Assembly: GCF_001507855.1 (NCBI RefSeq)
Contig: NZ_LGEN01000022.1
Coordinates: forward strand, 1-57,386
DNA length: 57,386 nucleotides
Direction of reading: 5' to 3'
DNA from: Halomonas sp. 54_146
GTDB lineage: Bacteria; Pseudomonadota; Gammaproteobacteria; Pseudomonadales; Halomonadaceae
Position 1 is the stretch's first letter. The number at the start of each line of letters is the position of its first letter. Position numbers and translations under genes: made by a program. Shown here piece by piece: positions 46,222 through 55,534 of the stretch. The notes under the pieces were generated by a model. It was not told the DNA's origin. It did no database searches and worked only from the letters and a program-made list of their open reading frames with translations.

Positions 46222-47019
46222 GTGAAAGTTAAGCTGATCATGAGCGGGCTGGTGGCCCTTGGTGTCATGGCGAGCACATCCAGTGTGTATGCCCAAGATG
46301 ATGCCGCACGTGCTGCGATTGCCGAGCGTTTGGCGCCGGTAGGGCAACTCTGTTTACAAGGCCAAGACTGTGGCACCGCAGCAGCACCGCCGGCAGCGGC
46401 CAGCAGTGGCGGTGATATCGATGGCGAGGGTATTTACAACAGCATCTGTATGGCGTGCCATGAAACGGGGGCTGCAGGCGCACCCATTCGCGGCGATGAA
46501 GCGGCCTGGGCTCAGCGTATAGAGCAAGGTTTCGCAACGCTGCTAGAGCACTCGATTAACGGTATTGGCGCAATGCCTGCCCGCGGTGGTAACCCCAACC
46601 TTTCCGATGAAGAAATGGAAGCGGTGACCGCCTATATGGTTGAGCCGGTAATGGACGTGCCTGCATTAGGTGGCGGCGAAGAAGAAGCGGCTGCTGAGCC
46701 AATGGAAGCGGGCGCCAGCGACGACATGGTTGCCGCCGACGATGCCAGTACTGAAGAAGCTGCCAGCGGTGCTAGCGGTTTAGACGGTGAAGCGCTTTAT
46801 TCCAGTGTTGGCTGTGTGGCTTGTCACGCTGCAGGCGTTGCCGGTGCGCCAATGATTGGCGATGCTGACGCTTGGGCCCCGCGTATTGAGCAAGGCGTTG
46901 ATGCGCTTTACCAAAGCGTGTTTAACGGCAAAGGTGTCATGCCGCCACGCGGTGGTAGCAGTGCCTCTGATGAAGAGATTATGGCCGTGGTTGATTACAT
47001 GGTCGCTGAAGCGGAGTAA
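46222..47019 (+). CDS. Diheme cytochrome c5-type protein
   Basis: A periplasmic electron carrier of about 265 residues with a signal peptide ending SSVYA and two class I cytochrome c domains. Heme sites are CMACH (about 76-80) with methionine ligand candidate in GAMPARGG, and CVACH with GVMPPRGG in the second domain. The two domains are joined by an acidic Ala/Glu/Asp-rich linker, as expected in a halophile. A GTG at 46222 after GAGG and GGTGAG is the likely start. The stop is followed by a strong terminator. Confidence 0.88.
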   Translation: MKVKLIMSGLVALGVMASTSSVYAQDDAARAAIAERLAPVGQLCLQGQDCGTAAAPPAAASSGGDIDGEGIYNSICMACHETGAAGAPIRGDEAAWAQRIEQGFATLLEHSINGIGAMPARGGNPNLSDEEMEAVTAYMVEPVMDVPALGGGEEEAAAEPMEAGASDDMVAADDASTEEAASGASGLDGEALYSSVGCVACHAAGVAGAPMIGDADAWAPRIEQGVDALYQSVFNGKGVMPPRGGSSASDEEIMAVVDYMVAEAE

Positions 47020-47050
47020 TTACATCACTTAGCACCCGTGTAACCAGTGT

Positions 47051-47093
47051 TATCCACAGGCGGGTTTTCAAAACCCCCTGTGGATATTTTTTT
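47051..47093 (+). terminator. Terminator after the cytochrome gene
   Basis: TATCCACAGG (47051-47060) pairs with CCTGTGGATA (47077-47086), extended inward by GGG/CCC and TTTT/AAAA, and is followed by seven T. The stem happens to contain a DnaA-box-like TTATCCACA on each arm. Confidence 0.9.
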
Positions 47094-47144
47094 GCGCTCT
47101 TTTTAACAATAAGCGCGTTAACGAGTTAAACGCTAGCCGCGTAC

Positions 47145-49214
47145 CTACCCAAGCAGCGAGCGCAGCCCGGCAATGGCATCTTTGCCGCGCGCCTGTTTCT
47201 TCTCTGGGTCTTCTTTATCCGCGCGGCCTTCCCACTCCAAATCTTCGCCGGGCAGCTCGTCTAAAAAGCGGCTGGGCGCGCAGTCCATCAATTCGCCGTA
47301 GGCTTTACGCTGGCGGGCGAGCGTCAACGTTAGCGTGCGCCGCGCCCGGGTAATGCCCACGTAAGCTAGCCGCCGCTCTTCCTCTACGGTGCCCGTCTCA
47401 ATGGCGTTGCGGTGGGGCAGCAAATCCTCTTCCAAGCCCATTAAATACACATGCGGGAACTCCAGGCCTTTTGAGGCATGCATGGTTAATAGCTGCACGC
47501 GGTCGGAGTCATCCTCTTCCGCCTGCTGCTCAAGAATATCGCGCAGCACCAGGCGGGAAATAGCGGCTTCTACGCTATCGGTTTCTGTCGCGGTGGAATC
47601 GGTAGCGTCTTCTGGGTCGCGGTTGAGCGACTTTTCTAACTGGTCGATCAGAATCCATACGTTGGCCATGCGCCGCTCGGCGACGGTGGGCGCGCTGGCG
47701 TTTTGATACAGCCAGGCCTCGTAATCCATATCGCGCAGCATGTCACGAATGGCGGCAATGGCATCGCCCTGGTCCATCCGCTTGCGTACACCATCAATAA
47801 AGTGCGTAAAGCGCGATAGCCGCTCCACGGCGCGGGTAGGCAGGGTTTGCTCAAGCCCTAGCTCATGGCAGGCGGCAAACAGCGAAATCGAGCGCTCGGT
47901 GGCGTAGTTGGCGAGTTTCTCTACCGTTCCAGGGCCCACTTCACGGCGCGGCACGTTCACAATGCGTAAAAAAGCGTTGTCGTCCGCGGGGTTAATCAGC
48001 AGGCGCAGGTAAGCCATGGTGTCTTTGATCTCGTTGCGCGAGAAAAACGACGTGCCGCCTGAAAGCTTGTAGGGAATCTGATAATGCTGCAGCTTGAGTT
48101 CTAATAGCCGTGCCTGGAAGTTGCCGCGATAAAGCACCGCAAAATCGCGCCACTCGGCCTTTTCCTTAATACGCCGGGTGAGCATTTCGCTGGCAACGCG
48201 TTCCGATTCGGCCTCTTCATGGCGATTCACGATCACTCGAATAGATGCGCCGTCGCCCATATCGGACCACAGCGTCTTTTCATAAACGTGGGGGTTATTG
48301 GCAATCAGGGCATTGGCCGCGCGCAATATCGTGGCGGTAGAGCGGTAGTTTTGCTCAAGCTTGATCACTTTCAAGCGCGGGAAATCTTCGCCCAAGGTAA
48401 TCAAATTTTCAGGCCGAGCGCCGCGCCAGGAATAAATCGACTGATCATCGTCGCCTACCACGGTAAAGGTAGAACGCTCCGCCATGAGTAGCTTTACCAG
48501 CAGGTACTGGGAGACGTTGGTGTCCTGATATTCATCCACCAGCATGTAGTGAATTTTGCGCCGCCAGCGCTCTAGCGCTTCTGGGTCACGCTGCAGCAGC
48601 ACCACCGGCAGCAGAATCAGGTCGTCGAAATCTACCGCGTTGTAGGCTTTTAGGTGGCGCACGTAGGCTTCATATACGCGGGCGGCAAAGTGCTCATCGT
48701 CATCCGCCGCAAACGAGAGCGCGTCGCTGGGCAGCACTAAATCGTTCTTCCAGGTGGAAATTTTGCTTTGCACGGCGTTGATCTGCTCGGCGTCCACCTG
48801 GGCGTCTTTGTTCATCAAATCGCGCAGCAGCGCCTTGGCGTCTTCCGGGTCAAATAGCGAAAATCCCGGCTTGTAGCCTAGGGTTTTAAGCTCGCCGCGG
48901 ATAATATTCAGCCCCAAGGTGTGAAAGGTAGACACCGTTAACCCGTGGCCTTCTTTGCCGTGAAGCATTTGGCCCACGCGCTCTTTCATCTCGCGGGCGG
49001 CTTTGTTGGTGAAGGTCACCGCAGCAATCTTGCGCGCGCTCATGCCGCACTCTTGCACCAAGTAAGCAATTTTGGTGGTAATCACGCTGGTTTTACCGGA
49101 ACCTGCGCCCGCCAACACCAGGCAGGGGCCATCAATATAGCGCACCGCTTCCTGCTGGCGTGGGTTGAGCCCTTTGATACGGCTAAGAATGCTCTTTGGC
49201 GGTTGGGGCGTCAT
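47145..49214 (-). CDS. rep: ATP-dependent DNA helicase Rep (UvrD/Rep family)
   Basis: Rep is a 3'-5' superfamily 1 helicase that clears proteins ahead of replication forks. The 689-residue protein starts with LNPRQQEAVRYIDGPCLVLA. Walker A is GAGSGKTSV, motif Ia FTNKAAREMKERV, motif II VDEYQDTN, motif III GDDDQSIYSWRGA, motif IV LEQNYRST, motif V LLTMHASKGLEFPHVYL and motif VI LAYVGITRARRTL. Length and N-terminus favour Rep over UvrD or PcrA. Confidence 0.93.
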   Translation of the reverse strand: MTPQPPKSILSRIKGLNPRQQEAVRYIDGPCLVLAGAGSGKTSVITTKIAYLVQECGMSARKIAAVTFTNKAAREMKERVGQMLHGKEGHGLTVSTFHTLGLNIIRGELKTLGYKPGFSLFDPEDAKALLRDLMNKDAQVDAEQINAVQSKISTWKNDLVLPSDALSFAADDDEHFAARVYEAYVRHLKAYNAVDFDDLILLPVVLLQRDPEALERWRRKIHYMLVDEYQDTNVSQYLLVKLLMAERSTFTVVGDDDQSIYSWRGARPENLITLGEDFPRLKVIKLEQNYRSTATILRAANALIANNPHVYEKTLWSDMGDGASIRVIVNRHEEAESERVASEMLTRRIKEKAEWRDFAVLYRGNFQARLLELKLQHYQIPYKLSGGTSFFSRNEIKDTMAYLRLLINPADDNAFLRIVNVPRREVGPGTVEKLANYATERSISLFAACHELGLEQTLPTRAVERLSRFTHFIDGVRKRMDQGDAIAAIRDMLRDMDYEAWLYQNASAPTVAERRMANVWILIDQLEKSLNRDPEDATDSTATETDSVEAAISRLVLRDILEQQAEEDDSDRVQLLTMHASKGLEFPHVYLMGLEEDLLPHRNAIETGTVEEERRLAYVGITRARRTLTLTLARQRKAYGELMDCAPSRFLDELPGEDLEWEGRADKEDPEKKQARGKDAIAGLRSLLG

Positions 49215-49322
49215 GGTGAAGGGTGACCTCTACAAGTGTTTCGGGGCAATTTCTATTACAATCAGCGGCGCTGACGAAGGCGCAGCAGGCAAATACAACA
49301 GGCAAATCATAGGCAGGTGGTG

Positions 49323-49793
49323 ATGTTTGAAGTAGCGCTTTTTGAACCGCGCATGGCCCCCAATACGGGCAATATTATGCGTTTGGTGGCCAATAATGGC
49401 TGCCGGCTACACCTGATTGAGCCGCTGGGCTTTGATCTGGAAGAGAAAAAGCTGCGGCGCGCCGGGCTGGATTACCGCGATCTTAACAACGTCACTCGTC
49501 ACGCGAATTTTAGCGCTTTTCAGCAGGCGATGCAGGGTCGGCGCATCTGGGCGATTACCACCAAAGGCACACGTACTTACTGCGATGCTGACTTTGCCCC
49601 TGGCGATGTGCTGCTGTTTGGTTCCGAAACCGCTGGGCTCTCTGCTGAGGTGCACGCAGCGTTGCCCGCCGAACAGAAGCTGCGCCTGCCCATGCAGCCC
49701 AATAACCGTAGCCTAAATCTTTCTAATGCCGTGGCCATCGTGAGCTACGAGGCGTGGCGCCAGCAAGGGTTCGCTGGCGCTGGGTCGGTCTAA
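49323..49793 (+). CDS. trmL: tRNA (cytidine34/uridine34-2'-O)-methyltransferase TrmL
   Basis: TrmL is a SPOUT-class enzyme that methylates the ribose of wobble nucleotide 34 in tRNA-Leu. The 156-residue protein has [20 protein letters not shown] at the N-terminus and the knotted SAM-binding motifs [12 protein letters not shown] and [18 protein letters not shown]. Start ATG 49323 follows AGGTGG. Short repeats with AGGC heads (49287-49316) precede it. Its stop abuts the pyrE stop with no base between them. Confidence 0.93.
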   Translation: MFEVALFEPRMAPNTGNIMRLVANNGCRLHLIEPLGFDLEEKKLRRAGLDYRDLNNVTRHANFSAFQQAMQGRRIWAITTKGTRTYCDADFAPGDVLLFGSETAGLSAEVHAALPAEQKLRLPMQPNNRSLNLSNAVAIVSYEAWRQQGFAGAGSV

Positions 49794-50459
49794 TCAGTTA
49801 GCGACCCCATAGCGGTCACGATAAGCCCTAATCGCTTCGGCGTAGGCCAGCATTTCGCCACCGGCGTGCTCTTCAAGGTAGGTGAGCACTTGCGCTAAGG
49901 TAACAATGCTAACCACCGGCATACCGTACTGAGCCTGGACTTCTTGAATGGCGCTTTGTTCGCCCTGGCCGCGCTCCTGGCGATCAAGCGCGATGATCAC
50001 TCCGGCGGCACGGGCACCGCTTTGCTCAATCAGCGTCATCACTTCGCGAATCGCGGTGCCTGCGGTAATCACATCATCAATAATGAGAATATCGCCGGCA
50101 AGCGGTGCGCCGACAATATTGCCGCCTTCGCCGTGGGTTTTGGCTTCTTTGCGGTTGAAGGCGTAGGGCATATCCCAATCATGGTGGTCAGCCAGCGCCG
50201 CTGCCGTGACCGCCGCCAGCGGGATGCCCTTATAAGCGGGGCCAAACAGCACATCGGCCTTTACGCCGCTATCGACAATGGCTTGAGCGTAAAAGCGCCC
50301 CAGCTTGGCCAGCGCCCGGCCGGTTTGAAACAGCCCAGCGTTGAAAAAGTAAGGGCTAACGCGGCCAGATTTAAGCGTAAACTCGCCAAACTTGAGTACA
50401 CCTTGCTCAATGGCGAAGGCAATGAAATCGCGCTGGTAGGGTTGTAGAGTGGTAGCCAC
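49794..50459 (-). CDS. pyrE: Orotate phosphoribosyltransferase PyrE
   Basis: PyrE joins orotate to PRPP in pyrimidine synthesis. The 221-residue protein has [20 protein letters not shown] at the N-terminus and the PRPP-binding motif [21 protein letters not shown] precedes GTG 50459, giving the family N-terminus. GTG 50471 would add four residues. It is divergent from crc, the same gene pair seen in Pseudomonas. Confidence 0.95.
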   Translation of the reverse strand: MATTLQPYQRDFIAFAIEQGVLKFGEFTLKSGRVSPYFFNAGLFQTGRALAKLGRFYAQAIVDSGVKADVLFGPAYKGIPLAAVTAAALADHHDWDMPYAFNRKEAKTHGEGGNIVGAPLAGDILIIDDVITAGTAIREVMTLIEQSGARAAGVIIALDRQERGQGEQSAIQEVQAQYGMPVVSIVTLAQVLTYLEEHAGGEMLAYAEAIRAYRDRYGVAN

Positions 50460-50600
50460 GGCATTCCTCACTAGGCGGTAGGTGTAAATCGGTACGAAAG
50501 CAACAATAAAAGTGGGGTAATTGGCAAGTTTTACTAGCTGCTTTTACCCAAACGTCTAAACGTCGGGTATCATACAGCAGCGACGCAAAAGGGACGATTT

Positions 50601-51368
50601 ATGAAAATTGCCAGCATCAATGTCAATGGTATTCGTGATGCCGTTGATCGTGGCTTCCTGGACTGGCTGGCTCAGCAGGATGCCGACGTGATCTGCGTGC
50701 AGAACATCAAGGCAAAAAGCTTTGAACTGGGTGACCATATTCTTTATCCGGAAGGCTATGAAGGCTATTTCCTGGATGCCGAAGAAGACGGTTTCTCCGG
50801 TGTGGCACTCTATTGCCGCAAAATCCCCAAGGCGATTATGTATGGCCTGGGGTTTCCTCAGTGTGATCATGAAGGACGTTTTCTGCAGGCGGATTATGAA
50901 CGCTTCAGTATCGTCTCCTTCCTGATGCCTGACGGAAGTGACCAAAAAGCCAAACAGTCATTTATGGATCAGTACCAGGAGTACCTGACGAAGATGTCGC
51001 GCAAACGTCGCGAATACATCCTCTGTGGTACCTGGCATATTGCCCATAAAACCGTCGATTTGGCTAACTGGTCGGACAACCAACTGACCTCAGGCTTCCG
51101 CCCGGAAGAGCGCGCCTGGATGGATCAAGTGCTTGGCCCCACTGGGTTTATCGACACCTTCCGCGAAATTAACCGCGATGCGGGTGAGTACACCTGGTGG
51201 CCGAAGCTTGACCAAGACGTGCCCCGTGAGCGCCAAGAAGGCTGGCGGATCGACTATCAGTTAGTCGGCCCCAACTTCCGCCGCCACGTGGTCGACGCGT
51301 GGATCGATTACGATGCAACCTTCTCCGAGTTTGCACCGCTGATCGTTGAGTATGATTTAGCGCTTTAA
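50601..51368 (+). CDS. crc: Catabolite repression control protein Crc (ExoIII-like, catalytically degenerate)
   Basis: The 255-residue protein has the exonuclease III/EEP fold but not its active site. The metal-binding Glu motif reads VQNIKAK instead of Q-E-x-K, the GDFN motif reads CGTWHIAH, and the terminal SDH reads SEFAP. KRREYILCGTWHIAHKTVDL, PEERAWMDQVLG and GWRIDYQLVGP closely follow Pseudomonas Crc, which helps Hfq silence catabolic mRNAs, and that gene also lies beside pyrE. I therefore call Crc rather than a DNA repair nuclease. No CrcZ-type RNA was recognised. Confidence 0.87.
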   Translation: MKIASINVNGIRDAVDRGFLDWLAQQDADVICVQNIKAKSFELGDHILYPEGYEGYFLDAEEDGFSGVALYCRKIPKAIMYGLGFPQCDHEGRFLQADYERFSIVSFLMPDGSDQKAKQSFMDQYQEYLTKMSRKRREYILCGTWHIAHKTVDLANWSDNQLTSGFRPEERAWMDQVLGPTGFIDTFREINRDAGEYTWWPKLDQDVPRERQEGWRIDYQLVGPNFRRHVVDAWIDYDATFSEFAPLIVEYDLAL

Positions 51369-51425
51369 GCGCTAGCTACTTCCCGCGTCGCTCTGTCACC
51401 TTTGCTGATGAGCCGGGGTGACAAG

Positions 51426-51461
51426 CAACAGGCCAGCTAAATGCTGGCCTGTTGTTTTTTT
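51426..51461 (+). terminator. Terminator after crc
   Basis: A perfect 12-bp stem, CAACAGGCCAGC (51426-51437) and GCTGGCCTGTTG (51443-51454), with loop TAAAT, is followed by seven T. Confidence 0.92.
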
Positions 51462-51489
51462 AAGCCTTACGCCTCAAACCTCACCTTCA

Positions 51490-52239
51490 TTACCCTCGAA
51501 CACCGAGTGCTTCGCGCTGATGATCGCGAAGTGCATCGCCTGCTTTCTCGGCCAAATCAAGCATCGCGTTTAGCTCGGCGCGGGTGAAAGCGCCCGCCTC
51601 AGCGGTGCCCTGTACTTCAATCAGCTCGCCGCTTTCGGTCATCACCACGTTTAGGTCGGTATCGGCTTTGCTGTCTTCTGGGTAATCCAGGTCCAGCACC
51701 GGTACGCCTTTATAGATGCCCACAGAAATGGCGCTCACCAACTGCTTGAAGGGGTCGCCTTTGATTTTCTTCTCGCGCTGTAGAAAACGGATGGCATCAA
51801 TCAGCGCCACGCAGCCACCGGTAATCGCCGCCGTGCGCGTGCCGCCATCGGCCTGGATCACATCGCAATCCACGGTAATGGTGAACTCACCCAGCTTCTT
51901 CAAATTCACCGCGGCTCGCAGGCTGCGGCCAATCAAGCGCTGAATTTCCAGCGTGCGGCCACCCTGCTTACCCTGGGTAGCTTCGCGGTTGCTGCGGGTG
52001 TGAGTAGCGCGGGGCAGCATGCCGTACTCAGCCGTTACCCAGCCCTGATGTTTACCGCGCAGCCAGCGCGGCACACCGGCTTCCACGCTGGCATTACACA
52101 GCACTTTGGTATCACCAAACTCCACCAGCACGGAGCCTTCCGCATGGCGGGTGTAATCACGGGTTAGGCGAATCTCACGAAGCTGGTCAGGCTGGCGACC
52201 ACTAGGGCGAACAACATCAGGACGCTTAGCACTGCTCAC
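51490..52239 (-). CDS. rph: Ribonuclease PH
   Basis: RNase PH is a phosphorolytic 3'-5' exoribonuclease that trims tRNA precursors. The 249-residue protein has [20 protein letters not shown] at the N-terminus, [20 protein letters not shown] in the active-site region and [16 protein letters not shown]. Two GTG starts are possible; GTG 52239 has AGAGG eight bases upstream and is preferred over 52248. It is divergent from yicC, the arrangement in E. coli. Confidence 0.95.
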   Translation of the reverse strand: MSSAKRPDVVRPSGRQPDQLREIRLTRDYTRHAEGSVLVEFGDTKVLCNASVEAGVPRWLRGKHQGWVTAEYGMLPRATHTRSNREATQGKQGGRTLEIQRLIGRSLRAAVNLKKLGEFTITVDCDVIQADGGTRTAAITGGCVALIDAIRFLQREKKIKGDPFKQLVSAISVGIYKGVPVLDLDYPEDSKADTDLNVVMTESGELIEVQGTAEAGAFTRAELNAMLDLAEKAGDALRDHQREALGVRG

Positions 52240-52371
52240 AAATAACACCTCTCAATAAACGGGTAACTAGGAAAAGCCGCCCATTGTACACGTCTGGGCG
52301 CGCGCTGATTGGCCTATCGGGTAGACTGTTCGCCATGCTTAATGAACCGTTACTCACTTTTAGGAACCACC

Positions 52372-53250
52372 ATGGCCGCATCCAGCCGCGTACACAGCAT
52401 GACCGCCTTTGCCCGCACCGAGCAGGCTGCCCCTTTCGGCACCCTGCAGGTGGAAATCCGCTCGGTGAACCAGCGCTATTTAGAGCCACATTTTCGCCTG
52501 CCAGACACCCTGCGGGATTTAGAGCCAGCGCTGCGCGAAGCGCTACGCACCCGCTTGGCACGGGGCAAAGTCGAGTGCAGCGTGCGGTTTGAAAGCGCCG
52601 ACACCGCCCAAGCACCGGCAGTGAACGCCCAACGCCTAAAAGAGATTGCCGACGCCCTGGCCGCCATTCAGCAGCAGGTACCCAGCGCCGTGCCACCCAC
52701 CACGCTGGCGCTGCTCAACCAGCCCGGTGTGATGGAAACCCAGCATCTCGACCAAGACGCCATTACAGCCGCTGCTAAAGCGCTATTTAACCAAGCGCTG
52801 AATGAGCTAATCGACGCCCGCGCCCGTGAAGGCGACAAGCTCGCCGAGATGATCACCACCCGCCTGACCGCCGTAAGCGAACAGGTGGCCACCGTGCGCA
52901 GCCTGCTGCCGCAAATTTTAGAGCGCCAACGCGCCCAATTGCTGGAACGTTTAGAAATCGCCAAAACCGAACTCGATCCTCAACGCCTGGAAGCCGAATT
53001 AGTGCTGGTCGCGCAAAAAGCCGATGTGGATGAAGAGCTAGACCGCCTAACGGCGCATATCGAAGAAGTCAGCCACCAGCTCGCCCAGAAAGGCCCCAAA
53101 GGCCGCCGGTTAGACTTTCTAATGCAGGAACTCAACCGCGAAGCCAACACGCTGTCATCGAAATCCGTGGTCGCAGAGACGACCCGCTGCGCGGTGGAAT
53201 TGAAGGTGTTGATTGAGCAGATGCGGGAGCAGATTCAGAATATTGAGTGA
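52372..53250 (+). CDS. yicC: YicC-family endoribonuclease
   Basis: The YicC family proteins are conserved RNA-associated proteins recently linked to endoribonuclease activity and sRNA decay. The 292-residue product has VHSMTAFARTE and VEIRSVNQRYLEPHFRLPDT at the N-terminus and RRLDFLMQELNREANTLSSK at the C-terminus. Earlier ATGs are in frame, but ATG 52372 after AGGAACC matches the family start. The usual downstream neighbour gmk is absent because an integrase-bearing element follows directly. Confidence 0.92.
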   Translation: MAASSRVHSMTAFARTEQAAPFGTLQVEIRSVNQRYLEPHFRLPDTLRDLEPALREALRTRLARGKVECSVRFESADTAQAPAVNAQRLKEIADALAAIQQQVPSAVPPTTLALLNQPGVMETQHLDQDAITAAAKALFNQALNELIDARAREGDKLAEMITTRLTAVSEQVATVRSLLPQILERQRAQLLERLEIAKTELDPQRLEAELVLVAQKADVDEELDRLTAHIEEVSHQLAQKGPKGRRLDFLMQELNREANTLSSKSVVAETTRCAVELKVLIEQMREQIQNIE

Positions 53251-53259
53251 TATCTACGG

Positions 53260-53427
53260 TTGTCTATGTGAATATATAAAGTATTGTTTTTTAATTATTT
53301 AATATCAGGCTTTGTCTACGCTTGTCTACCATATTCCAGCCTAAGCCACCGCTAAGTGGGTAGTAAAGTGGGTAGTAAAATGCCATGCTACCCACCATTG
53401 AGGCAGAGTTACGTGCAAATACTACCC
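53260..53427. repeat. Recombinase-type repeat region between yicC and the integrase gene
   Basis: Three TTGTCTAY words occur at 53260-53267, 53312-53319 and 53322-53329. A perfect tandem of GTGGGTAGTAAA lies at 53356-53367 and 53368-53379, with inverted relatives CTACCCAC at 53388-53395 and TACTACCC at 53420-53427. Clustered direct and inverted short repeats beside a tyrosine integrase gene look like core and arm-type integrase (or Xis) sites. The attachment core itself cannot be defined without the other junction. Confidence 0.6.
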
Positions 53428-53486
53428 AATTTTGGCACAAGTTATTGAACCTGCTTTAAAAATTGAAGCGTTAGCGGAGGGGGAGG

Positions 53487-54710
53487 ATGGGAAGCTTTAC
53501 TGCCAAGAAAGTCCAGTCATTGATCAGAGAATCCAAACCAGGGCGCTATGGTGATGGCAACGGCTTGTACTTGATGATTCCTAAGGCAGGAGCTGCCTAC
53601 TGGATGTGCCGTTATACCTTCGCGGGTAAGCGCCGGGGTATGTCGCTGGGTAAGTACTCCCAGCTATCTCTAGCTGAAGCTCGTGAACAAGTGGTCGAGA
53701 CCCAGAAGGCTATCCGTAGCGGTACCGATCCTCTTGTAGAGCGTAGGCGTGAAGAGCAAGTAACGATCAGCACAGTTCAGAATCTTTTCGACGATTGGTA
53801 CCAAGATTTAGAGAAGCGCCTTAAGTACCCCAATATCCCGAAACGCGTATTTGAAAGGGATATCGCTCCCGCTATCGGTTCGCTAACGCTGGATGGTGTT
53901 ACGCCTATGGATGTCCGTGAAATCGTCAGAAACGTTACCAGCAGCGGTCGGCCAACCATTGCAAATGATGCCTTGATGTATTTGAAACAGCTATTTAACC
54001 ACGGCATCAAGCTAGGGCTGATTACTTATAACCCAGCCTCAGCTTTTAACGTCAACGATGCGGGTGGGGTTGAGAAAAGCCGCGATAGGGCACTGAGCAT
54101 TGACGAACTTAGTAAAGCCTTTGCTGTGTTCAGAGAGAACCGTACAAGCTTTACCCGAGATAACTATCTCGCTTGTGCTCTGCTGGTTGTTTTAGGGGTG
54201 CGCAAAACAGAGCTAACAGAAGCCAAGTGGTCAGAGTTTGACTTGAGCGATGCGAAATGGGTGTTGCCTGGCGAACGCAGCAAATCGGGTGTAGGGATTG
54301 CGATACCTCTTCCTCCACAAGCTATCGCTTGGCTTGAGGAGCTACAGATTCGTGCGTGTGATTCGCCATATGTGTTTCCTAGCCGTCGCAGCAGCAAGCA
54401 GCCCCATATGGGCAAGGACACACTGAATCGCGCCATTGCCAAGCTATTTGGTAAGGAACCTGGCAAGAAGCGGCAGCCTGAGAGAAGAATGGGTGATTTG
54501 GGAGAGTTCACTGTGCATGACTTGCGGCGTACCTGCCGCAGTTTGTTGGCTGAAGCCGGTGTGCCGGGTCATGTTGCTGAGCGTTGTCTGAACCACAAGC
54601 TCAAGGGTGTGGAAGGTATTTATGACCGGTATGACTATTACGAAGAGCGGAAACAGGCCCTGATAAAGGTGGCAGAGCTGGTTGTACCCTTCATTGATAT
54701 TCATGGATAA
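53487..54710 (+). CDS. P4-type tyrosine integrase
   Basis: A site-specific recombinase of 407 residues that integrates the downstream island. The N-terminal arm-binding (DUF4102-type) domain reads FTAKKVQSLIRESKPGRYGD and GMSLGKYSQLSLAEAREQ. Catalytic residues are R239 (LGVRKTEL), H344 and R347 (HDLRRT), H370 (LNHK) and a Tyr at 379 or 382 (GIYDRYDY). Intact length suggests it is active. It lies at the border next to yicC. Confidence 0.93.
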   Translation: MGSFTAKKVQSLIRESKPGRYGDGNGLYLMIPKAGAAYWMCRYTFAGKRRGMSLGKYSQLSLAEAREQVVETQKAIRSGTDPLVERRREEQVTISTVQNLFDDWYQDLEKRLKYPNIPKRVFERDIAPAIGSLTLDGVTPMDVREIVRNVTSSGRPTIANDALMYLKQLFNHGIKLGLITYNPASAFNVNDAGGVEKSRDRALSIDELSKAFAVFRENRTSFTRDNYLACALLVVLGVRKTELTEAKWSEFDLSDAKWVLPGERSKSGVGIAIPLPPQAIAWLEELQIRACDSPYVFPSRRSSKQPHMGKDTLNRAIAKLFGKEPGKKRQPERRMGDLGEFTVHDLRRTCRSLLAEAGVPGHVAERCLNHKLKGVEGIYDRYDYYEERKQALIKVAELVVPFIDIHG

Positions 54711-54923
54711 ATAAAACCCGCGCGATTTGAGCGTGCTTGCTATAAAAAGCATAGGCTTGGCGGGTGTGTTGACCAATACTTTAGCGTCCTATTACCAAGC
54801 GTTCAAGAAAGCATCACCCATGCGAGTGAAATCTGTATTTCATTCATCATTTTACTGGTCTTGCTATTAAATTTTACTTTGGAGTCGCCGATAGTTAATA
54901 TGAGGCATACACAAGGAGGCTTT

Positions 54924-55151
54924 ATGGCAAACCCCGTATCATGGATTCTGTCTAGAATTTTTAGTGTTTTTTCTAAGCTGGATTCAAAAACCAAAGAAAA
55001 AATTATTGATATAATTGTTGAAGCGTTTCAAGGAGCATTTCGCAGCTATTATCAAAAGAAGCAGTATGAAGAGTCTGCAAAGCAAAGCAGCGGTGGAAAA
55101 CAGTCGTCAGACGATACGAGCTTTGGCACTGGCACTGGAGGTGCGCAATGA
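54924..55151 (+). CDS. Small island protein of unknown function (first of a coupled pair)
   Basis: A 75-residue protein starting at ATG 54924 behind AAGGAGG. The N-terminal half is helical and basic (NPVSWILSRIFSVFSKLD, KTKEKIIDIIVEAFQGAF), with an amphipathic profile that could bind a membrane or partner. The C-terminal third is a Ser/Gly/Gln-rich low-complexity tail. The frame is open to 54861 but that start has no ribosome binding site. Its stop overlaps the next start. I do not recognise the family. Candidates include a toxin-antitoxin or phage-defence component, without direct evidence. Confidence 0.65.
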   Translation: MANPVSWILSRIFSVFSKLDSKTKEKIIDIIVEAFQGAFRSYYQKKQYEESAKQSSGGKQSSDDTSFGTGTGGAQ

Positions 55152-55468
55152 GCAGCTTTTATGCCCATTACACGTTTCAAAAAGCACCTGCAGGGCAGCC
55201 TCTTCTTGCAAGTAATAGCTCTTATCCGACTATCATAGCTGACAAAGTCTCTGTTAAATCAAAAGAGGCTGACTTGCCTAATGATGTGAAAGGGAAAAAG
55301 CTTTACAGTCTTGCTAAGTCAATTGCTGAAGATGACGCCTTTGTTAAAGAGCTAAGCGACGCTATTGGTGAGCCCCGCAAGCAGGAAACAGAAGATATGT
55401 TTGTTGAGCGGTCGTCTAAAGAAATGAAAAAAATGCTTATGGCTAAGCTCAAAAAAGCCAAAGCCTAG
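55148..55468 (+). CDS. Small island protein of unknown function (second of a coupled pair)
   Basis: A 106-residue soluble-looking protein beginning at ATG 55148, overlapping the previous stop by 4 bp. The N-terminus has an aromatic/polar stretch (SSFYAHYTFQKAPAGQPLLA) and the C-terminal 60 residues are highly charged and helical (SLAKSIAEDDAFVKELSDAI; KEMKKMLMAKLKKAKA). It is not recognised. Coupling implies that it acts with the preceding protein. The pair lies between an integrase gene and umuDC, in AT-richer DNA than the host genes. Confidence 0.65.
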   Translation: MSSFYAHYTFQKAPAGQPLLASNSSYPTIIADKVSVKSKEADLPNDVKGKKLYSLAKSIAEDDAFVKELSDAIGEPRKQETEDMFVERSSKEMKKMLMAKLKKAKA

Positions 55469-55534
55469 GCCTAAATATTCACTAACTATCCCTGCTTAAG
55501 GCAGGAATTCTACGTATTTAAAGGCGTGTCAGAC

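Noticed and set aside
47051..47086. DnaA box outside the origin
   Set aside because: TTATCCACA forms both arms of a Rho-independent terminator stem, which explains it fully.
49323..50459. Zero-gap convergent trmL-pyrE stops as a special overlap
   Set aside because: Adjacent convergent stop codons are unusual but not informative alone; no shared terminator hairpin was found there.
50601..51368. Exodeoxyribonuclease III (xth)
   Set aside because: Catalytic Glu, GDFN and SDH motifs are all replaced, and the neighbour pyrE and shared residues point to Crc.
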